From positions 35,979 through 99,978 of the forward strand of contig JACCRF010000018.1 in assembly GCA_013813715.1 (NCBI GenBank): 64,000 nt of DNA, in the 5' to 3' direction. Shown one piece after another: positions 53,075 through 62,187 of this stretch (positions are counted from its first letter, which is position 1; each line of letters opens with the position of its first letter). The notes below the pieces were generated by a model. The model did not search any database, had not been told where the DNA came from, and saw only the letters and a program-made list of their open reading frames with translations. The translations under genes were made by a program, and so were the position numbers. The stretch comes from Gemmatimonadaceae bacterium. GTDB lineage: Bacteria > Gemmatimonadota > Gemmatimonadetes > Gemmatimonadales > Gemmatimonadaceae.

Positions 53075-54207
53075 TACGCAAGCTCCTCTATCGTTGCCGC
53101 GAGCAACCGCGCGGCCTGAGCAACGCCGACGCCGCTGATTCGGACGGGGCGATCGCCTGAAGTATGTACGCGGGCCAGAGTACCGAGGTTTCCGCGGCTG
53201 ATGGTGACGCTTTGCCACTCGGCGTCGGTAAACGCGACGTTGTCGGCAAGGACTCCGGGGAGCATGCGCGTTACCCTCGCCTCGATGCCGAGCTGACTCG
53301 CCGCCTTTTCAACCGCCGTCACCAGACGCTCCGGCTTCCAGCCTTTCGACATGCAGATGAACTGCCCGTCGTCGTCGACGGTGTCGCAGTTGATCACCAT
53401 CGGGCGCCCTCGCGTCTCGCGCGTGAACGCCCGCGCACCCGCCAGCGCCAGCTCCTCGGCGCTCGTTATCAGCACGCCCACGTCATCCCGGTGACCGAGC
53501 CTTTCGGCGGCAAGCAGCACGGCGGCGACGCCGCTCGCATTGTCGGCCGCTCCGGGCGAGCGGTTGCCAACGAAGCAGAGGATCATCGGCAGCAGGCTGA
53601 GCGCCGCCAGTATAGACGCGGCTTCGATGAAGTGTCGCAAGCGAAGATCAGTGACCGGGGTGACGGCTCCTTCTCGCGCCGACATGATCCACATGGCGAG
53701 CAACGCGACCATCATCGTTCCGAGCAACACGCCGAATGCGGCCACCGACGCAACTCGTACCAGCATCGGAATCGCCTGTGACTTGGAGTCGAGATGCGCG
53801 GCCAGCCAGATGCGGGGCGCCTTGTCCGCCGCCCTGCGCGTGCAGACGAGATTGGCCGAGCGACCCCGCGACCACTGAATTCCGAGCGGACCCTTCCTCG
53901 CCAGAACGGCGCCGACAAGGCCAACCATCCATACCCAGATGAAAGTGGAAGACAATACGTCATCGGGGGCATGACCAGCGGCGACGCGCTGGCCCGCGAT
54001 TAACGTGATGGCGGCGAGGAGAACTCCCGCAATCGACGGTCCCCACCTGGCGGGGAATGCCGAGAATTCGAAGGGACGCTCCTCGACAGAAAAGCCGGAC
54101 GCAACGAGCGTGCTGGCGCAAAAGGCCCGCGCCTCGGCTTCGGCGCCGCTGCCCGCAAATCGTGGCGCTGCCGCCAGCCGGGCGACGATCTCCTTCGCCC
54201 GCCCATT
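53074..54207 (-). CDS. M28 family metallopeptidase with unresolved start
   Basis: Stop at 53074. Zinc/catalytic features: WLAAHLDSKSQ, GAADNASGVAAVLLAAE, TSAEELALAGARAF, and INCDTVDDDG; three or so membrane helices lie about 90-110, 145-175 and 190-215. The only canonical in-frame start is a TTG at 53955, but coding sequence continues upstream in the same frame with family-like text (KEIVARLAAAPRFAGSG, then FCASTLVASGFSVEERPFEF) to about 54207 and stays open to 54331. No ATG/GTG/TTG occurs in this stretch. An ATG at 54206 is out of frame by a 1-base shift, so either a frameshift/sequencing error or an unusual start is involved. Confidence 0.7.
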   Translation of the reverse strand, partial: NGRAKEIVARLAAAPRFAGSGAEAEARAFCASTLVASGFSVEERPFEFSAFPARWGPSIAGVLLAAITLIAGQRVAAGHAPDDVLSSTFIWVWMVGLVGAVLARKGPLGIQWSRGRSANLVCTRRAADKAPRIWLAAHLDSKSQAIPMLVRVASVAAFGVLLGTMMVALLAMWIMSAREGAVTPVTDLRLRHFIEAASILAALSLLPMILCFVGNRSPGAADNASGVAAVLLAAERLGHRDDVGVLITSAEELALAGARAFTRETRGRPMVINCDTVDDDGQFICMSKGWKPERLVTAVEKAASQLGIEARVTRMLPGVLADNVAFTDAEWQSVTISRGNLGTLARVHTSGDRPVRISGVGVAQAARLLAATIEELA

Positions 54208-54234
54208 CTCCTCGGCCTCTGCCTCGCCTTCATT

Positions 54235-54345
54235 TTGTACGCCCTTCGCGCTGTCGGTGCCCTCTGCGTCTGCTATCTCTGTGATCTCTGCCTCCCCTGC
54301 GGACTCTGCGGTTTCTGCGGTTTCTGCGTCCTCTGCGTCTCGTCG
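54235..54345 (-). repeat. GCAGAG/CTCTGCG-type short repeats between trpS and the M28 gene
   Basis: On the minus strand GACGCAGAGGACGCAGAAAC, CCGCAGAAACCGCAGAG and GGCAGAGATCACAGAG follow in tandem-like order from just after the trpS stop. The stretch is open in the peptidase frame (encoding Ala/Glu/Thr repeats) and precedes its likely start. Same family as 41660. Confidence 0.65.
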
Positions 54346-55359
54346 TTACTGCAGGCCCATCAATTCCTTCGTCTCACGCAGCGTTTCGCGCGCTACCGAT
54401 CTCGCTCGCTCCGCGCCGGCAGCGAGCGTTTCGTCGAGCGTGGACGGATTCGCCCGGATCTCCGCCGCACGCTCGCGGATCGGCGCGAGCTCACTCTCCA
54501 TTGAATCGAGCAGGACCTTCTTGCAGTCGATGCACCCCCACCCCGCGGTGCGGCATTGCACCGCGACGTGCTCCACGGTTTCCGGCGGGCTGAACGCCTT
54601 GTGCAGATGATAGATGTTGCAGACCTCAGGCGTCCCCGGGTCGGTTCGTCTCACTCGCGCCGGGTCGGTCACCGCCGGGCGAAGCTTTTCCCATATCTCC
54701 TTCGGGTCTTCGAGCAGGCCAACCGTGTTGCCAAGCGATTTCGACATCTTCGCCTGTCCGTCGAGCCCCATGATGCGGCGTGTCGGCGTGAGCAGCGGCT
54801 TCGGTTCGGGAAAGAAACCGGAGGCTTCGGGATTCGAGGCATCACTTAGGTGAGGCGCGAACCTCGCGTTCCAGCGTCTTGCGATTTCGCGTGAAAGCTC
54901 GAGATGTTGGACCTGGTCTTCGCCGACGGGAACCATGTCCGCCTTGTAGAGGAGGATGTCCGCCGCCTGGAGCACCGGATAGTTGAGCAGCCCGGCCGAG
55001 ATGCTCTCCTGACGGCTCGACTTCTCCTTGAACTGTGTTTGTCGCTCGAGCTCGCCAAGGGGCGTGACCGTGTTGAAAATCCACGCCAGCTCGGTATGTT
55101 CCGGAACCGCCGACTGCACGAACATCGTGCACGCGGCCGGATCGATGCCGGCGGCGATGAGCGATCCCGCCATGTCGCGAGTGCGGCGCCGCAGATCCGC
55201 GGGCTCGTACGGCACGGTGATCGCATGGTAGTCCACGATGCAGAAGAACGACTCGTACTGTGTCTGCAGCGCGACCCAGTTCTTCACCGCCCCCAGGTAG
55301 TTGCCGATGTGCAGCTCACCCGATGGCTGAATTCCGCTGAAGATCCTGGATCTGTGCAT
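54346..55359 (-). CDS. trpS: Tryptophanyl-tRNA synthetase
   Basis: 337 residues, class I aaRS. SGELHIGNYLGAVKNW holds the HIGH-like motif (HIGN) and GQAKMSKSLGNTVGL the KMSKS. ASDILLYKAD-like segment VLQAADILLYKADMVPVGED (amino-acid/tRNA contact) is present. Charges tRNA-Trp. Divergent from the inositol monophosphatase gene with about 30 bp between starts. A weak TTAACT lies 7 nt before the ATG. Confidence 0.96.
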   Translation of the reverse strand: MHRSRIFSGIQPSGELHIGNYLGAVKNWVALQTQYESFFCIVDYHAITVPYEPADLRRRTRDMAGSLIAAGIDPAACTMFVQSAVPEHTELAWIFNTVTPLGELERQTQFKEKSSRQESISAGLLNYPVLQAADILLYKADMVPVGEDQVQHLELSREIARRWNARFAPHLSDASNPEASGFFPEPKPLLTPTRRIMGLDGQAKMSKSLGNTVGLLEDPKEIWEKLRPAVTDPARVRRTDPGTPEVCNIYHLHKAFSPPETVEHVAVQCRTAGWGCIDCKKVLLDSMESELAPIRERAAEIRANPSTLDETLAAGAERARSVARETLRETKELMGLQ

Positions 55360-55389
55360 CGGGCGAAGTTAACGAGTGCGAGGAATGCG

Positions 55390-56220
55390 TTGCAAGGAAA
55401 CGAGAACCGGATCGAGTCCGACGCGAGATTGTTCGGCGAAATCCTGGCGGTCGCAGCAGATGCCGCACATTCAGCGGCCGAGGTCATTCGGAATGCCGCG
55501 GAACGCGGCGTGCCGCTCGTCTGGGAGGAGAAGGGGGCCGCTGATTTTGTAACCGAGGTGGACAGGGACGCCGAGTCGTGCATCGTCACGCACCTTCGCG
55601 CTGCGTACCCGGAGGCGGCAATCCTGGGCGAGGAGTTTTCACCCGCTGATCTTATCTCCATAAGAGGCCTCACGTTCGTCGTGGACCCGCTCGACGGCAC
55701 CACGAATTTTTTGCACGCCTACCCGCAGTATGCGGTGTCGATCGCGGCCCTTATCGATGGCGATGTCGTAACGGGTGTCGTGCTCAACGCCGCAAACGGT
55801 GAGCTGTTCACCGCCACGCGCGGGGGAGGTGCTCACCGCAGCGGCAAACGAATCTCCGTGTCGGCGCAGAGTGACCCATCGCACGCGCTCATTGGTACCG
55901 GTTTCCCCTTCAAGAAGCCCGAGCTGCTCGACGAATATTCGGGCCAGTTCGTTCGGGTGAGCAGAAACACGGCGGGCATTCGCCGCGCCGGGTCGGCGGC
56001 ACTCGATCTCGCCGACGTCGCGTGCGCCCGGTTCGACGGTTTCTGGGAGCTCGACCTCGCTCCCTGGGACATCGCTACGGGACTCCTCCTCGTCCGCGAG
56101 GCCGGTGGAATCGTCACCGATCTGGGTGCGGCCCCGAAGCAGGTTGCGCACGGCCCGGTCGTGGCGGGCAACCCTGACATTCACCGCTGGCTGCTGAAGA
56201 CGTTGCACGGCGCAAGCTGA
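55390..56220 (+). CDS. Inositol monophosphatase family protein
   Basis: 276 residues from TTG at 55390, with GAGGAA 6 nt upstream (a longer frame to 54904 runs through trpS on the other strand). Motifs: AADFVTEVDRDAESCI, ILGEEFS, VDPLDGTTNFLHAYPQY (metal Asp residues), and LAPWDIATGLLLVREAGG. Mg-dependent dephosphorylation of inositol-1-phosphate or a similar sugar phosphate. Followed 22 bp later by ftcD. Confidence 0.93.
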   Translation: MQGNENRIESDARLFGEILAVAADAAHSAAEVIRNAAERGVPLVWEEKGAADFVTEVDRDAESCIVTHLRAAYPEAAILGEEFSPADLISIRGLTFVVDPLDGTTNFLHAYPQYAVSIAALIDGDVVTGVVLNAANGELFTATRGGGAHRSGKRISVSAQSDPSHALIGTGFPFKKPELLDEYSGQFVRVSRNTAGIRRAGSAALDLADVACARFDGFWELDLAPWDIATGLLLVREAGGIVTDLGAAPKQVAHGPVVAGNPDIHRWLLKTLHGAS

Positions 56221-56242
56221 CCCCCCAACCATTCAGGACGAG

Positions 56243-57817
56243 ATGAAACTCATCGAGTGCGTGCCCAATTTCTCGGAAGGCCGGAGACCTGAAGTCGTGG
56301 CCGCGATTCGCGACGCGATCGCAGCCGTTGAAGGCGTGTCGATACTCGACTCTTCGTCGGATGCGTCGCACAACAGATCTGTAATCACTTTCGTCGCGCC
56401 GGCGGAGCGCGTCGTTGAGGCTGCGTTCGCGGGAATTCGCGAGGCTGCCACTCGGATCGATCTGCGCGAGCACACCGGCGAGCATCCCCGCATTGGCGCT
56501 ACCGATGTGGTTCCTTTCGTGCCGCTCGACGGCTCGACGATGGACGATTGTATCGCTTTCGCGCGCCAGCTTGGCGAGCGAGTCGCGAAAGAACTCGCCA
56601 TTCCCGTCTATTTGTATGAGCGAGCGGCGACGCGGCCGGGGCGCGTGAATCTCGCCGAAATACGGCGCGGGCAGTTCGAGGGGCTGCGCGACGAGCTCGG
56701 CACGAATCCAGAACGCGATCCCGATTTCGGTCCGAAGGCGATTCACCAGTCAGCCGGTGCCACCGCGATCGGCGCGCGGCCGTTCCTTGTCGCGTACAAC
56801 GTCTATCTCGGCCCTGCGTCCAACCTCCCGCTGGCGAAGTCAATCGCCAAGGCGGTGCGCGGGTCATCGGGTGGATTCAAGGCGGTGAAGGGGCTCGGAA
56901 TGGAGGTGGACGGCCAGGCGCAGGTGTCGATGAACCTCGTGGACACCGACGAGACTCCCATCCATGTCGTGTACGATACGATCGCGGAGAAGGCGCGCGC
57001 CGAGGGTGTCGAGGTGACCTGGAGCGAGATCATCGGGCTCGTGCCGGAGCGGGTGCTTCTCGAGGCATCGAAGCATTATCTCAAGCTCGCGCAATACACG
57101 CCGGATCAGGTTCTCGAGCGGCAGGTTTCGCGGGCGATGCGTGCTTCGGGAGTCACCGCATCGTCGGAAGTGACACTTGGCGCCACTCCGACCGCGGCTT
57201 CCAGCACAAATGATTTTCTCGCCGCTGTCGCATCATCCGACCCGGTACCCGGCGGTGGAAGTGTTGCGGCGTATGCCGGCGCGCTTGCCGCATCGCTCAT
57301 ACGGATGGTCGCCGGACTGACGATCGGCAGAAAGAAGTATGTGGCGGTTGAGGCCGAGATGGCTGTCGTTGCAGCCAATGCTGAGAGGCTGGCGAAATCG
57401 CTTCGTGAACTCGTTGATCGCGACGCCGCTGCGTACGCGGCGGTATCGGCGGCCTATAAGATGCCGAAGGATACCAGTGACGCCGTAGCGGCGCGCGACC
57501 ATGCAATCACCGATGCGCTCTTCGGAGCCGCAGAGGTTCCGCTCGATACCGCGCGCCTCTGCGCAGAATCCGCTGAGCTCGCTGCCGTCGTCGCGACAAA
57601 GGGAAACTCCAACGCCATGACCGATGCCGGTTTAGCCGCACTGCTGGCCGAAGCCGGCGCGAAAGGGGCGGCGTACAACGTCCTCGTCAACGTGAATTCG
57701 CTGGCTGATCGCTCCCGCGGAGTTCGCCTCGCAAAGAAAGCGGATGCACTCGTGACAAGAGCCGCGGCTGCAGCGAGCGAAGCGACCAACGCTGTTGACC
57801 GTGCTCTGGAGATCTAG
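56243..57817 (+). CDS. ftcD: Bifunctional glutamate formimidoyltransferase / formimidoyl-THF cyclodeaminase
   Basis: 524 residues. N-terminal transferase (about 1-300): MKLIECVPNFSEGRRPEVV, VPFVPLDG, and GARPFLVAYNVYL. C-terminal cyclodeaminase (about 320-520): DFLAAVASSDPVPGGGSVAA, AMTDAGLAALLAEAGAKGA. Links histidine breakdown to folate one-carbon metabolism by moving the formimidoyl group to tetrahydrofolate and releasing ammonia. Bacteria often have the two parts on separate genes, so this is the fused type. Confidence 0.93.
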   Translation: MKLIECVPNFSEGRRPEVVAAIRDAIAAVEGVSILDSSSDASHNRSVITFVAPAERVVEAAFAGIREAATRIDLREHTGEHPRIGATDVVPFVPLDGSTMDDCIAFARQLGERVAKELAIPVYLYERAATRPGRVNLAEIRRGQFEGLRDELGTNPERDPDFGPKAIHQSAGATAIGARPFLVAYNVYLGPASNLPLAKSIAKAVRGSSGGFKAVKGLGMEVDGQAQVSMNLVDTDETPIHVVYDTIAEKARAEGVEVTWSEIIGLVPERVLLEASKHYLKLAQYTPDQVLERQVSRAMRASGVTASSEVTLGATPTAASSTNDFLAAVASSDPVPGGGSVAAYAGALAASLIRMVAGLTIGRKKYVAVEAEMAVVAANAERLAKSLRELVDRDAAAYAAVSAAYKMPKDTSDAVAARDHAITDALFGAAEVPLDTARLCAESAELAAVVATKGNSNAMTDAGLAALLAEAGAKGAAYNVLVNVNSLADRSRGVRLAKKADALVTRAAAAASEATNAVDRALEI

Positions 57818-58069
57818 TCCCGAACACGGATTCAAATGAGGCCTCGAACCGGGAGTGAGCGAAAAAATTGGACGGTAGAAGAGCGAACCGCCCAAGCTGA
57901 CCCCGATGCCTCACGCTGATTTGGAGTTGAGCCGTTGTGCAGATGCCATCACGCCCCCTCCGATCGATTGCCCAAACGCCTGGAAGGCGCCAGCTTATGA
58001 ACCAGGCCGGCGTCGCCCCATACGCCATGAGCCTGACTCACCGGTCCGAACATTCAATTGGAGGCCTTG
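57818..58069. other. Intergenic region with no recognised feature
   Basis: 252 bp between ftcD and the cupin lipoprotein gene. Apart from the GGAGG ribosome site just before 58070 I see no repeat, RNA gene or clear promoter. Confidence 0.4.
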
Positions 58070-58609
58070 ATGAGAACTCTCGCACTCGCAGTGGGCCTGG
58101 GCGTGATCGTCGCATGCAGCCCCGCCGCAACCACGACAACGACGACTACCGCGCCTGCCCCCGACGTCTCAACGACCTCGCCTGCCCCAGTGGCAACGAC
58201 CTCGCCTGCCGCCATGGTGACGCCGATCATGCTTCCGCCAGGCGTGCAATGGTCGCCCGCACCGGCTTCGCTGCCAACCGGTGCTCGCGTCGCCGTCATC
58301 GACGGTGATCCCTCGAAGGAAGGCCTCTTCACCATGCGGCTGTGGATGCCGAACGATTATCGCATTCCTCCGCATACTCACCCAGCGTACGAGCATATCA
58401 CGATTATCAGCGGCGTGCTGCACCTGGGGATGGGCAACGCGTTCACGATGTCGGGCGCTGACGAGCTGCGGCAGGGGGCATTCAAGGTGGTGGCACCGAA
58501 CATGGCTCACTTCGTCCATGCCGCCGGGGAGGTCGTTCTGCAGCTCCATGGGATGGGGCCATGGAGTCTCAAGTATGTTAACCCGGCGGACGATCCGCGG
58601 ACCCGCTAG
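58070..58609 (+). CDS. Cupin-domain lipoprotein
   Basis: 179 residues from ATG at 58070 with GGAGG 6 nt upstream. Lipoprotein signal MRTLALAVGLGVIVACS, a Thr/Pro/Ala-rich spacer (about 20-55), then a cupin: IPPHTHPAYEHITIISGVLH (metal His cluster) and APNMAHFVHAAGEVVLQLHG. Metal-binding beta-barrel on the periplasmic side; enzyme activity not known. Converges with map. Confidence 0.85.
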   Translation: MRTLALAVGLGVIVACSPAATTTTTTTAPAPDVSTTSPAPVATTSPAAMVTPIMLPPGVQWSPAPASLPTGARVAVIDGDPSKEGLFTMRLWMPNDYRIPPHTHPAYEHITIISGVLHLGMGNAFTMSGADELRQGAFKVVAPNMAHFVHAAGEVVLQLHGMGPWSLKYVNPADDPRTR

Positions 58610-58688
58610 AGGAGACGACTACGATGATGTCGCGCGACGGGGGGTCGAAGATTACATAGCCCTGCCTCGGGACAGACGAGCCGCGGGC

Positions 58689-59441
58689 TCAGCCCCCCGT
58701 CAACACCCGCGGCCCCTTGTCGGTTATCGCAACCGTATGCTCAAAATGCGCCGACCGCGTCCCGTCTACGGTCACCACTGTCCACCTGTCAGGCATCGTC
58801 CGAATCCCGGGCTTGCCGACGTTCACCATCGGCTCTATCGCAATCGTTAGCCCGGGCACCAAACGCGTCCCGCGACTCGCCTTGCCGTAGTTGGGCACCT
58901 GCGGCTCCTCGTGGAATCCGGTTCCGATGCCATGGCCGACGAGATCGCGAACGACGCTGAAGCCCGCCCGCTCGACAACTTTCTGCACCGCCGCACCGAT
59001 GTCACCGAGGTGATTCCCTGCCGTCGCCGCTTTCACGCCCGCGTCGAGCGCTTCACGAGTCACCGCCAGCAACCGCTTTGACTCGTCGCTGATCTTTCCA
59101 ACCGGTACCGTCGTCGCCGAGTCAGTGTGGTATCCCTCGTAATGCACGCCCACGTCAACCGACACAATGTCTCCCTCGGCCAGCACGCGTTTCTTCGAGG
59201 GAATCCCGTGCACTATCTCGTTGTTGATCGAGGTGCAGATGCTCGCCGGGAAATCATATAATCCCTTGAACGAGGGAACCGCGCCCGAATGGCTCCTGAT
59301 GAACTGTTCTGCGATCGAGTCCAGATCGGCGGTCGTCATCCCCGGGACGACCGATCGCTCCATCAGCTTCACGGTCTCAGCCAGGATTACTCCCCCGCGC
59401 GCCATGATCTCGATCTCACGCTGGGACTTCAGCTGTATCAA
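58689..59441 (-). CDS. map: Methionine aminopeptidase, type I
   Basis: 250 residues from TTG overlapping the adk stop by 4 bp (TTGA). Metal ligands are visible in VSVDVGVHYEGYHTDSATT, GHGIGTGFHEEPQVPN, GLTIAIEPMVN and the final HFEHTVAIT. Removes the N-terminal Met during translation. Last gene of the spc operon here; infA and rpmJ, which often follow, are not present next to it. Confidence 0.96.
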   Translation of the reverse strand: MIQLKSQREIEIMARGGVILAETVKLMERSVVPGMTTADLDSIAEQFIRSHSGAVPSFKGLYDFPASICTSINNEIVHGIPSKKRVLAEGDIVSVDVGVHYEGYHTDSATTVPVGKISDESKRLLAVTREALDAGVKAATAGNHLGDIGAAVQKVVERAGFSVVRDLVGHGIGTGFHEEPQVPNYGKASRGTRLVPGLTIAIEPMVNVGKPGIRTMPDRWTVVTVDGTRSAHFEHTVAITDKGPRVLTGG

Positions 59442-60073
59442 GGCTCCAGCGCTTTCATCGCGCGGTCGGTGATCTCGTCGAGTTCGCCTGACGCATCAAT
59501 CTCGATCAGGCTCATCTTCTTTTCCTTCGTCCACTCGATCACCGGCTCGGTCTGCGCCCTGTACACCTCAAGCCGGTTACGAATCGACTCGGGATCATCA
59601 TCCTTTCGGCGAACCAGCTTCCCGCCACACTTCTCACAGGTCGTGCCCGGCTCGAGTCCCCTGTACGGAGTCTGGCAACTATCGCAAACAGTTCGGCCGC
59701 TGAGTCGCTGTACGAGCTCGTCCTCGTCCAACTCAAACAGCAGAAACTTGTCCACCATCCGTCCAAGCTCGGCGAGCATCATGCACAGCCCCTCGGCCTG
59801 CGGAACCGTGCGGACGACGCCGTCGAGAATCGCTCCCTTCGCGGCTGACGGGGACGCGAGCACTTCCTTCATGATGCCGAGGATGACCGAATCGGGAACG
59901 AGATCACCGCGGTCCATGAACGCCTTTGCGGCCAGGCCCTGCTCGGTGCCGTCGCGAACCGCGGCGCGCAGAACGTCACCGGTGGCGATTTTCGGAATAC
60001 CCAGCCGCGCGGCGAGCCGCTCGCCCTGCGTGCCCTTGCCCGCTCCTGGCGGGCCGAGAAGGACGACGATCAT
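59438..60073 (-). CDS. adk: Adenylate kinase with zinc-binding LID
   Basis: 211 residues. P-loop LLGPPGAGKGTQGERLA, ATGDVLRAAVRDGTE, DGVVRTVPQAEGL. The LID carries CDSC..CEKC (four Cys), the zinc form found in many bacteria. AMP + ATP to 2 ADP. Twelve bases upstream of its start is the secY stop, in the usual secY-adk-map order. Confidence 0.97.
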   Translation of the reverse strand: MIVVLLGPPGAGKGTQGERLAARLGIPKIATGDVLRAAVRDGTEQGLAAKAFMDRGDLVPDSVILGIMKEVLASPSAAKGAILDGVVRTVPQAEGLCMMLAELGRMVDKFLLFELDEDELVQRLSGRTVCDSCQTPYRGLEPGTTCEKCGGKLVRRKDDDPESIRNRLEVYRAQTEPVIEWTKEKKMSLIEIDASGELDEITDRAMKALEP

Positions 60074-60085
60074 GCGACGAGCGGC

Positions 60086-61417
60086 TTAGAAGCCGCCCAT
60101 CGCCTGACGGCCGCGGTAGCGCACGCGGCCCTTCTTCATAAACCCGTCGTACTTCCGGAGCAGCAGGTGTTGCTGGATCTGCGCCATCGTATCGAGCGCG
60201 ACACCAACCACGATGAGCAGCGACGTTCCACCGAACTGGAACGGCACGTTGATCATGTCGGCGATGAACACCGGCAGGAGCGCAATGAAGGTCAGAAAAA
60301 TCGCGCCGGGCAACGTGATGCGAGTCACGACATGATCGATGTACTCGGCGGTCTTCGAGCCCGGCTTAACACCCGGAATGAACCCGCCCTGCTTCTTCAG
60401 GTTCTCCGACAGATCTATCGGGTTGAAGATGATCGAGGTGTAGAAGTAGGTGAAGAAGATGATGAGCACAGCCGACAGAACGTAGTACAGCCACGTTCCC
60501 GGCTGGAACATTTCGGCCAGTCTCTGGGCCTGGGGGACGCCGCTGAACTGCGCGATCGCGCCCGGCACGATGATCACCGACTGAGCGAAGATGATCGGCA
60601 TCACGCCCGCAGCGTTGACGCGGAGCGGGATGAAGTTCTTGGCCGCCTCTCGCATGCGGCCACGCGCCATCGTACGCTGCGGGATCTGGATCATCACGCG
60701 CCGCGCCGCCATTGTGACCGCGACGGTTCCGGCGACGACGGCCACCATCACCACTCCGAGGACGACCAGGTTGAACGCGCCGACCGCCTCCGTCTGCACG
60801 AACCGGAACGTGCTGAAGATCCCCGGCCAGAACCGCTCGACGATCGAGAAGAAGATGATCAGACTGGCCCCGTTGCCGAGTCCGCGCTCGGTGATCTGTT
60901 CACCGAGCCACATCACGAAGATCGCGCCGGCGGTGAGGAACAGCACCATCTGGATCATGAACCCCATGCCGGGATTGATGACCGCGTTCTCGAGCGATGT
61001 CGTGAACAGGGCGAAGCCCCATCCCTGCACTGCCGCGAGGAGAACGGTGAAGTAACGCGTCCACTGGGTGATCTTTTTTCGGCCTTCCTCGTCCTTCTGC
61101 ATTTTCTCGACGGTCGGCACGACAGCGCCGGCGATCTGCATGAAGATGCTGGCCGAGATGTACGGCATGATGCCGAGCGCGAAGACGGTCGCGCGCGAGA
61201 GCCCGCCGCCCACGAACAGGTCGTAGAGGCCGAGAAGGCCGCCGCCTCCCTGATTCTTGAAGAAATCGGTGAGCGCGACGACGTCGACACCCGGCACCGT
61301 GATGTGTGCGCCGGTGCGATAAAGCACCAGGCACAGGAAGGTGAAGGTGATCTTCTGCCACAGCTCCGGGGTGCGGTAGATGTTCTGAACCGCTGCCGCC
61401 GGGTTGTTTTGTGCCAT
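60086..61417 (-). CDS. secY: Protein translocase subunit SecY
   Basis: 443 residues, ten membrane helices. Family segments: WQKITFTFLCLVLYRTGAHI, ALGIMPYISASIFMQ, the cytoplasmic loop RRVMIQIPQRTMARGR, GGFIPGVKPGSKTAEYID and the C-terminal KYDGFMKKGRVRYRGR. Forms the protein-conducting channel with SecE and SecG. One base separates the upstream rplO stop codon from this ATG. Confidence 0.97.
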   Translation of the reverse strand: MAQNNPAAAVQNIYRTPELWQKITFTFLCLVLYRTGAHITVPGVDVVALTDFFKNQGGGGLLGLYDLFVGGGLSRATVFALGIMPYISASIFMQIAGAVVPTVEKMQKDEEGRKKITQWTRYFTVLLAAVQGWGFALFTTSLENAVINPGMGFMIQMVLFLTAGAIFVMWLGEQITERGLGNGASLIIFFSIVERFWPGIFSTFRFVQTEAVGAFNLVVLGVVMVAVVAGTVAVTMAARRVMIQIPQRTMARGRMREAAKNFIPLRVNAAGVMPIIFAQSVIIVPGAIAQFSGVPQAQRLAEMFQPGTWLYYVLSAVLIIFFTYFYTSIIFNPIDLSENLKKQGGFIPGVKPGSKTAEYIDHVVTRITLPGAIFLTFIALLPVFIADMINVPFQFGGTSLLIVVGVALDTMAQIQQHLLLRKYDGFMKKGRVRYRGRQAMGGF

Positions 61418-61418
61418 G

Positions 61419-61931
61419 TTACTCCTCGACGCGGCCTCCGGCCGCTTCGATCTTTTCCCGCGCGCCTGCGCTCATCCTGATGCCACGAACCGTGACAGCA
61501 CGGGACAGATCGCCATTTGCCAATACTTTCGCCGGACCTTTGCGTGCGCTGATCAGGCCGGCCTGAACGAGCGACTCGCGCGTTACCGCCGTTCCCTCCG
61601 GAAGGCGCCGCTCGAGATCGCTCAGGCGAATAACCTGATGCTCGACCCGAAAGATATTCGTGAAACCGCGCTTTGGCAGGCGTCGGCTGAGCGGCATCTG
61701 GCCGCCCTCGAACTGGGGCTTGCCGCCGCCCGGTCCGTGGTGCCCCGCCCGGGCCTTGATTCCCTTGTGTCCCTTGCCCGATGTCTTGCCCGTGCCCGAG
61801 CCAGGTCCACGCCCGATGCGCTTCCTGTTCCGGTGCGAGCCGGGAGCGGGCATCAGGTTATGCAGACCGAGATGCTCCACTCCCTCCGGAGCGTCCGCTG
61901 CCGCCGTTGCCGTCTTCGTCTTTCTAGCCAC
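61419..61931 (-). CDS. rplO: 50S ribosomal protein L15
   Basis: 170 residues. After a short extra N-terminus (MARKTKTATAAADAPEG) comes LGLHNLMPAPGSHRNRKRIG and RGPGSGTGKTSGKGHKG, the L15 hallmark, then GGQMPLSRRLPKRGF. The normal L15 begins near residue 20, so about 18 extra residues are added. In canonical position between rpmD and secY. Confidence 0.97.
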   Translation of the reverse strand: MARKTKTATAAADAPEGVEHLGLHNLMPAPGSHRNRKRIGRGPGSGTGKTSGKGHKGIKARAGHHGPGGGKPQFEGGQMPLSRRLPKRGFTNIFRVEHQVIRLSDLERRLPEGTAVTRESLVQAGLISARKGPAKVLANGDLSRAVTVRGIRMSAGAREKIEAAGGRVEE

Positions 61932-61935
61932 TGTT

Positions 61936-62187
61936 CTATTCCTCGATCTGTGTAACTTCGATCAGGTGACGCACGCGTTTGATTTGTCCGCGCAGAGATG
62001 GTGAATCCTGCACGACTATCTCTGCCTGGTGGTGGCGAAGCCCCATCGCCTCGAGCGTCTGACGCATGCGCCAGGAGTGCCCGATTCCGCTTCGGACTTG
62101 CCTGATTCTCACTTTGCCCGTCGTCAGCTCCGACTTCGGAGTGCTGCGCGGCCCCTTGGTGTTCCACCATACGTGTGTTCTAGGCAA
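61936..62187 (-). CDS. rpmD: 50S ribosomal protein L30
   Basis: 83 residues from TTG (62187) with GGGAG 7 nt upstream; it overlaps the S5 gene by 8 bp. [20 protein letters not shown] and [20 protein letters not shown] are the L30 core. The first 22 residues ([17 protein letters not shown]) are an added tail compared with the ~60-residue norm. Confidence 0.95.
   Translation of the reverse strand: MPRTHVWWNTKGPRSTPKSELTTGKVRIRQVRSGIGHSWRMRQTLEAMGLRHHQAEIVVQDSPSLRGQIKRVRHLIEVTQIEE

Noticed and set aside
60167..61480. 437-codon open frame opposite secY
   Set aside because: Charged, His/Asp/Arg-rich translation typical of antisense of a membrane protein gene.
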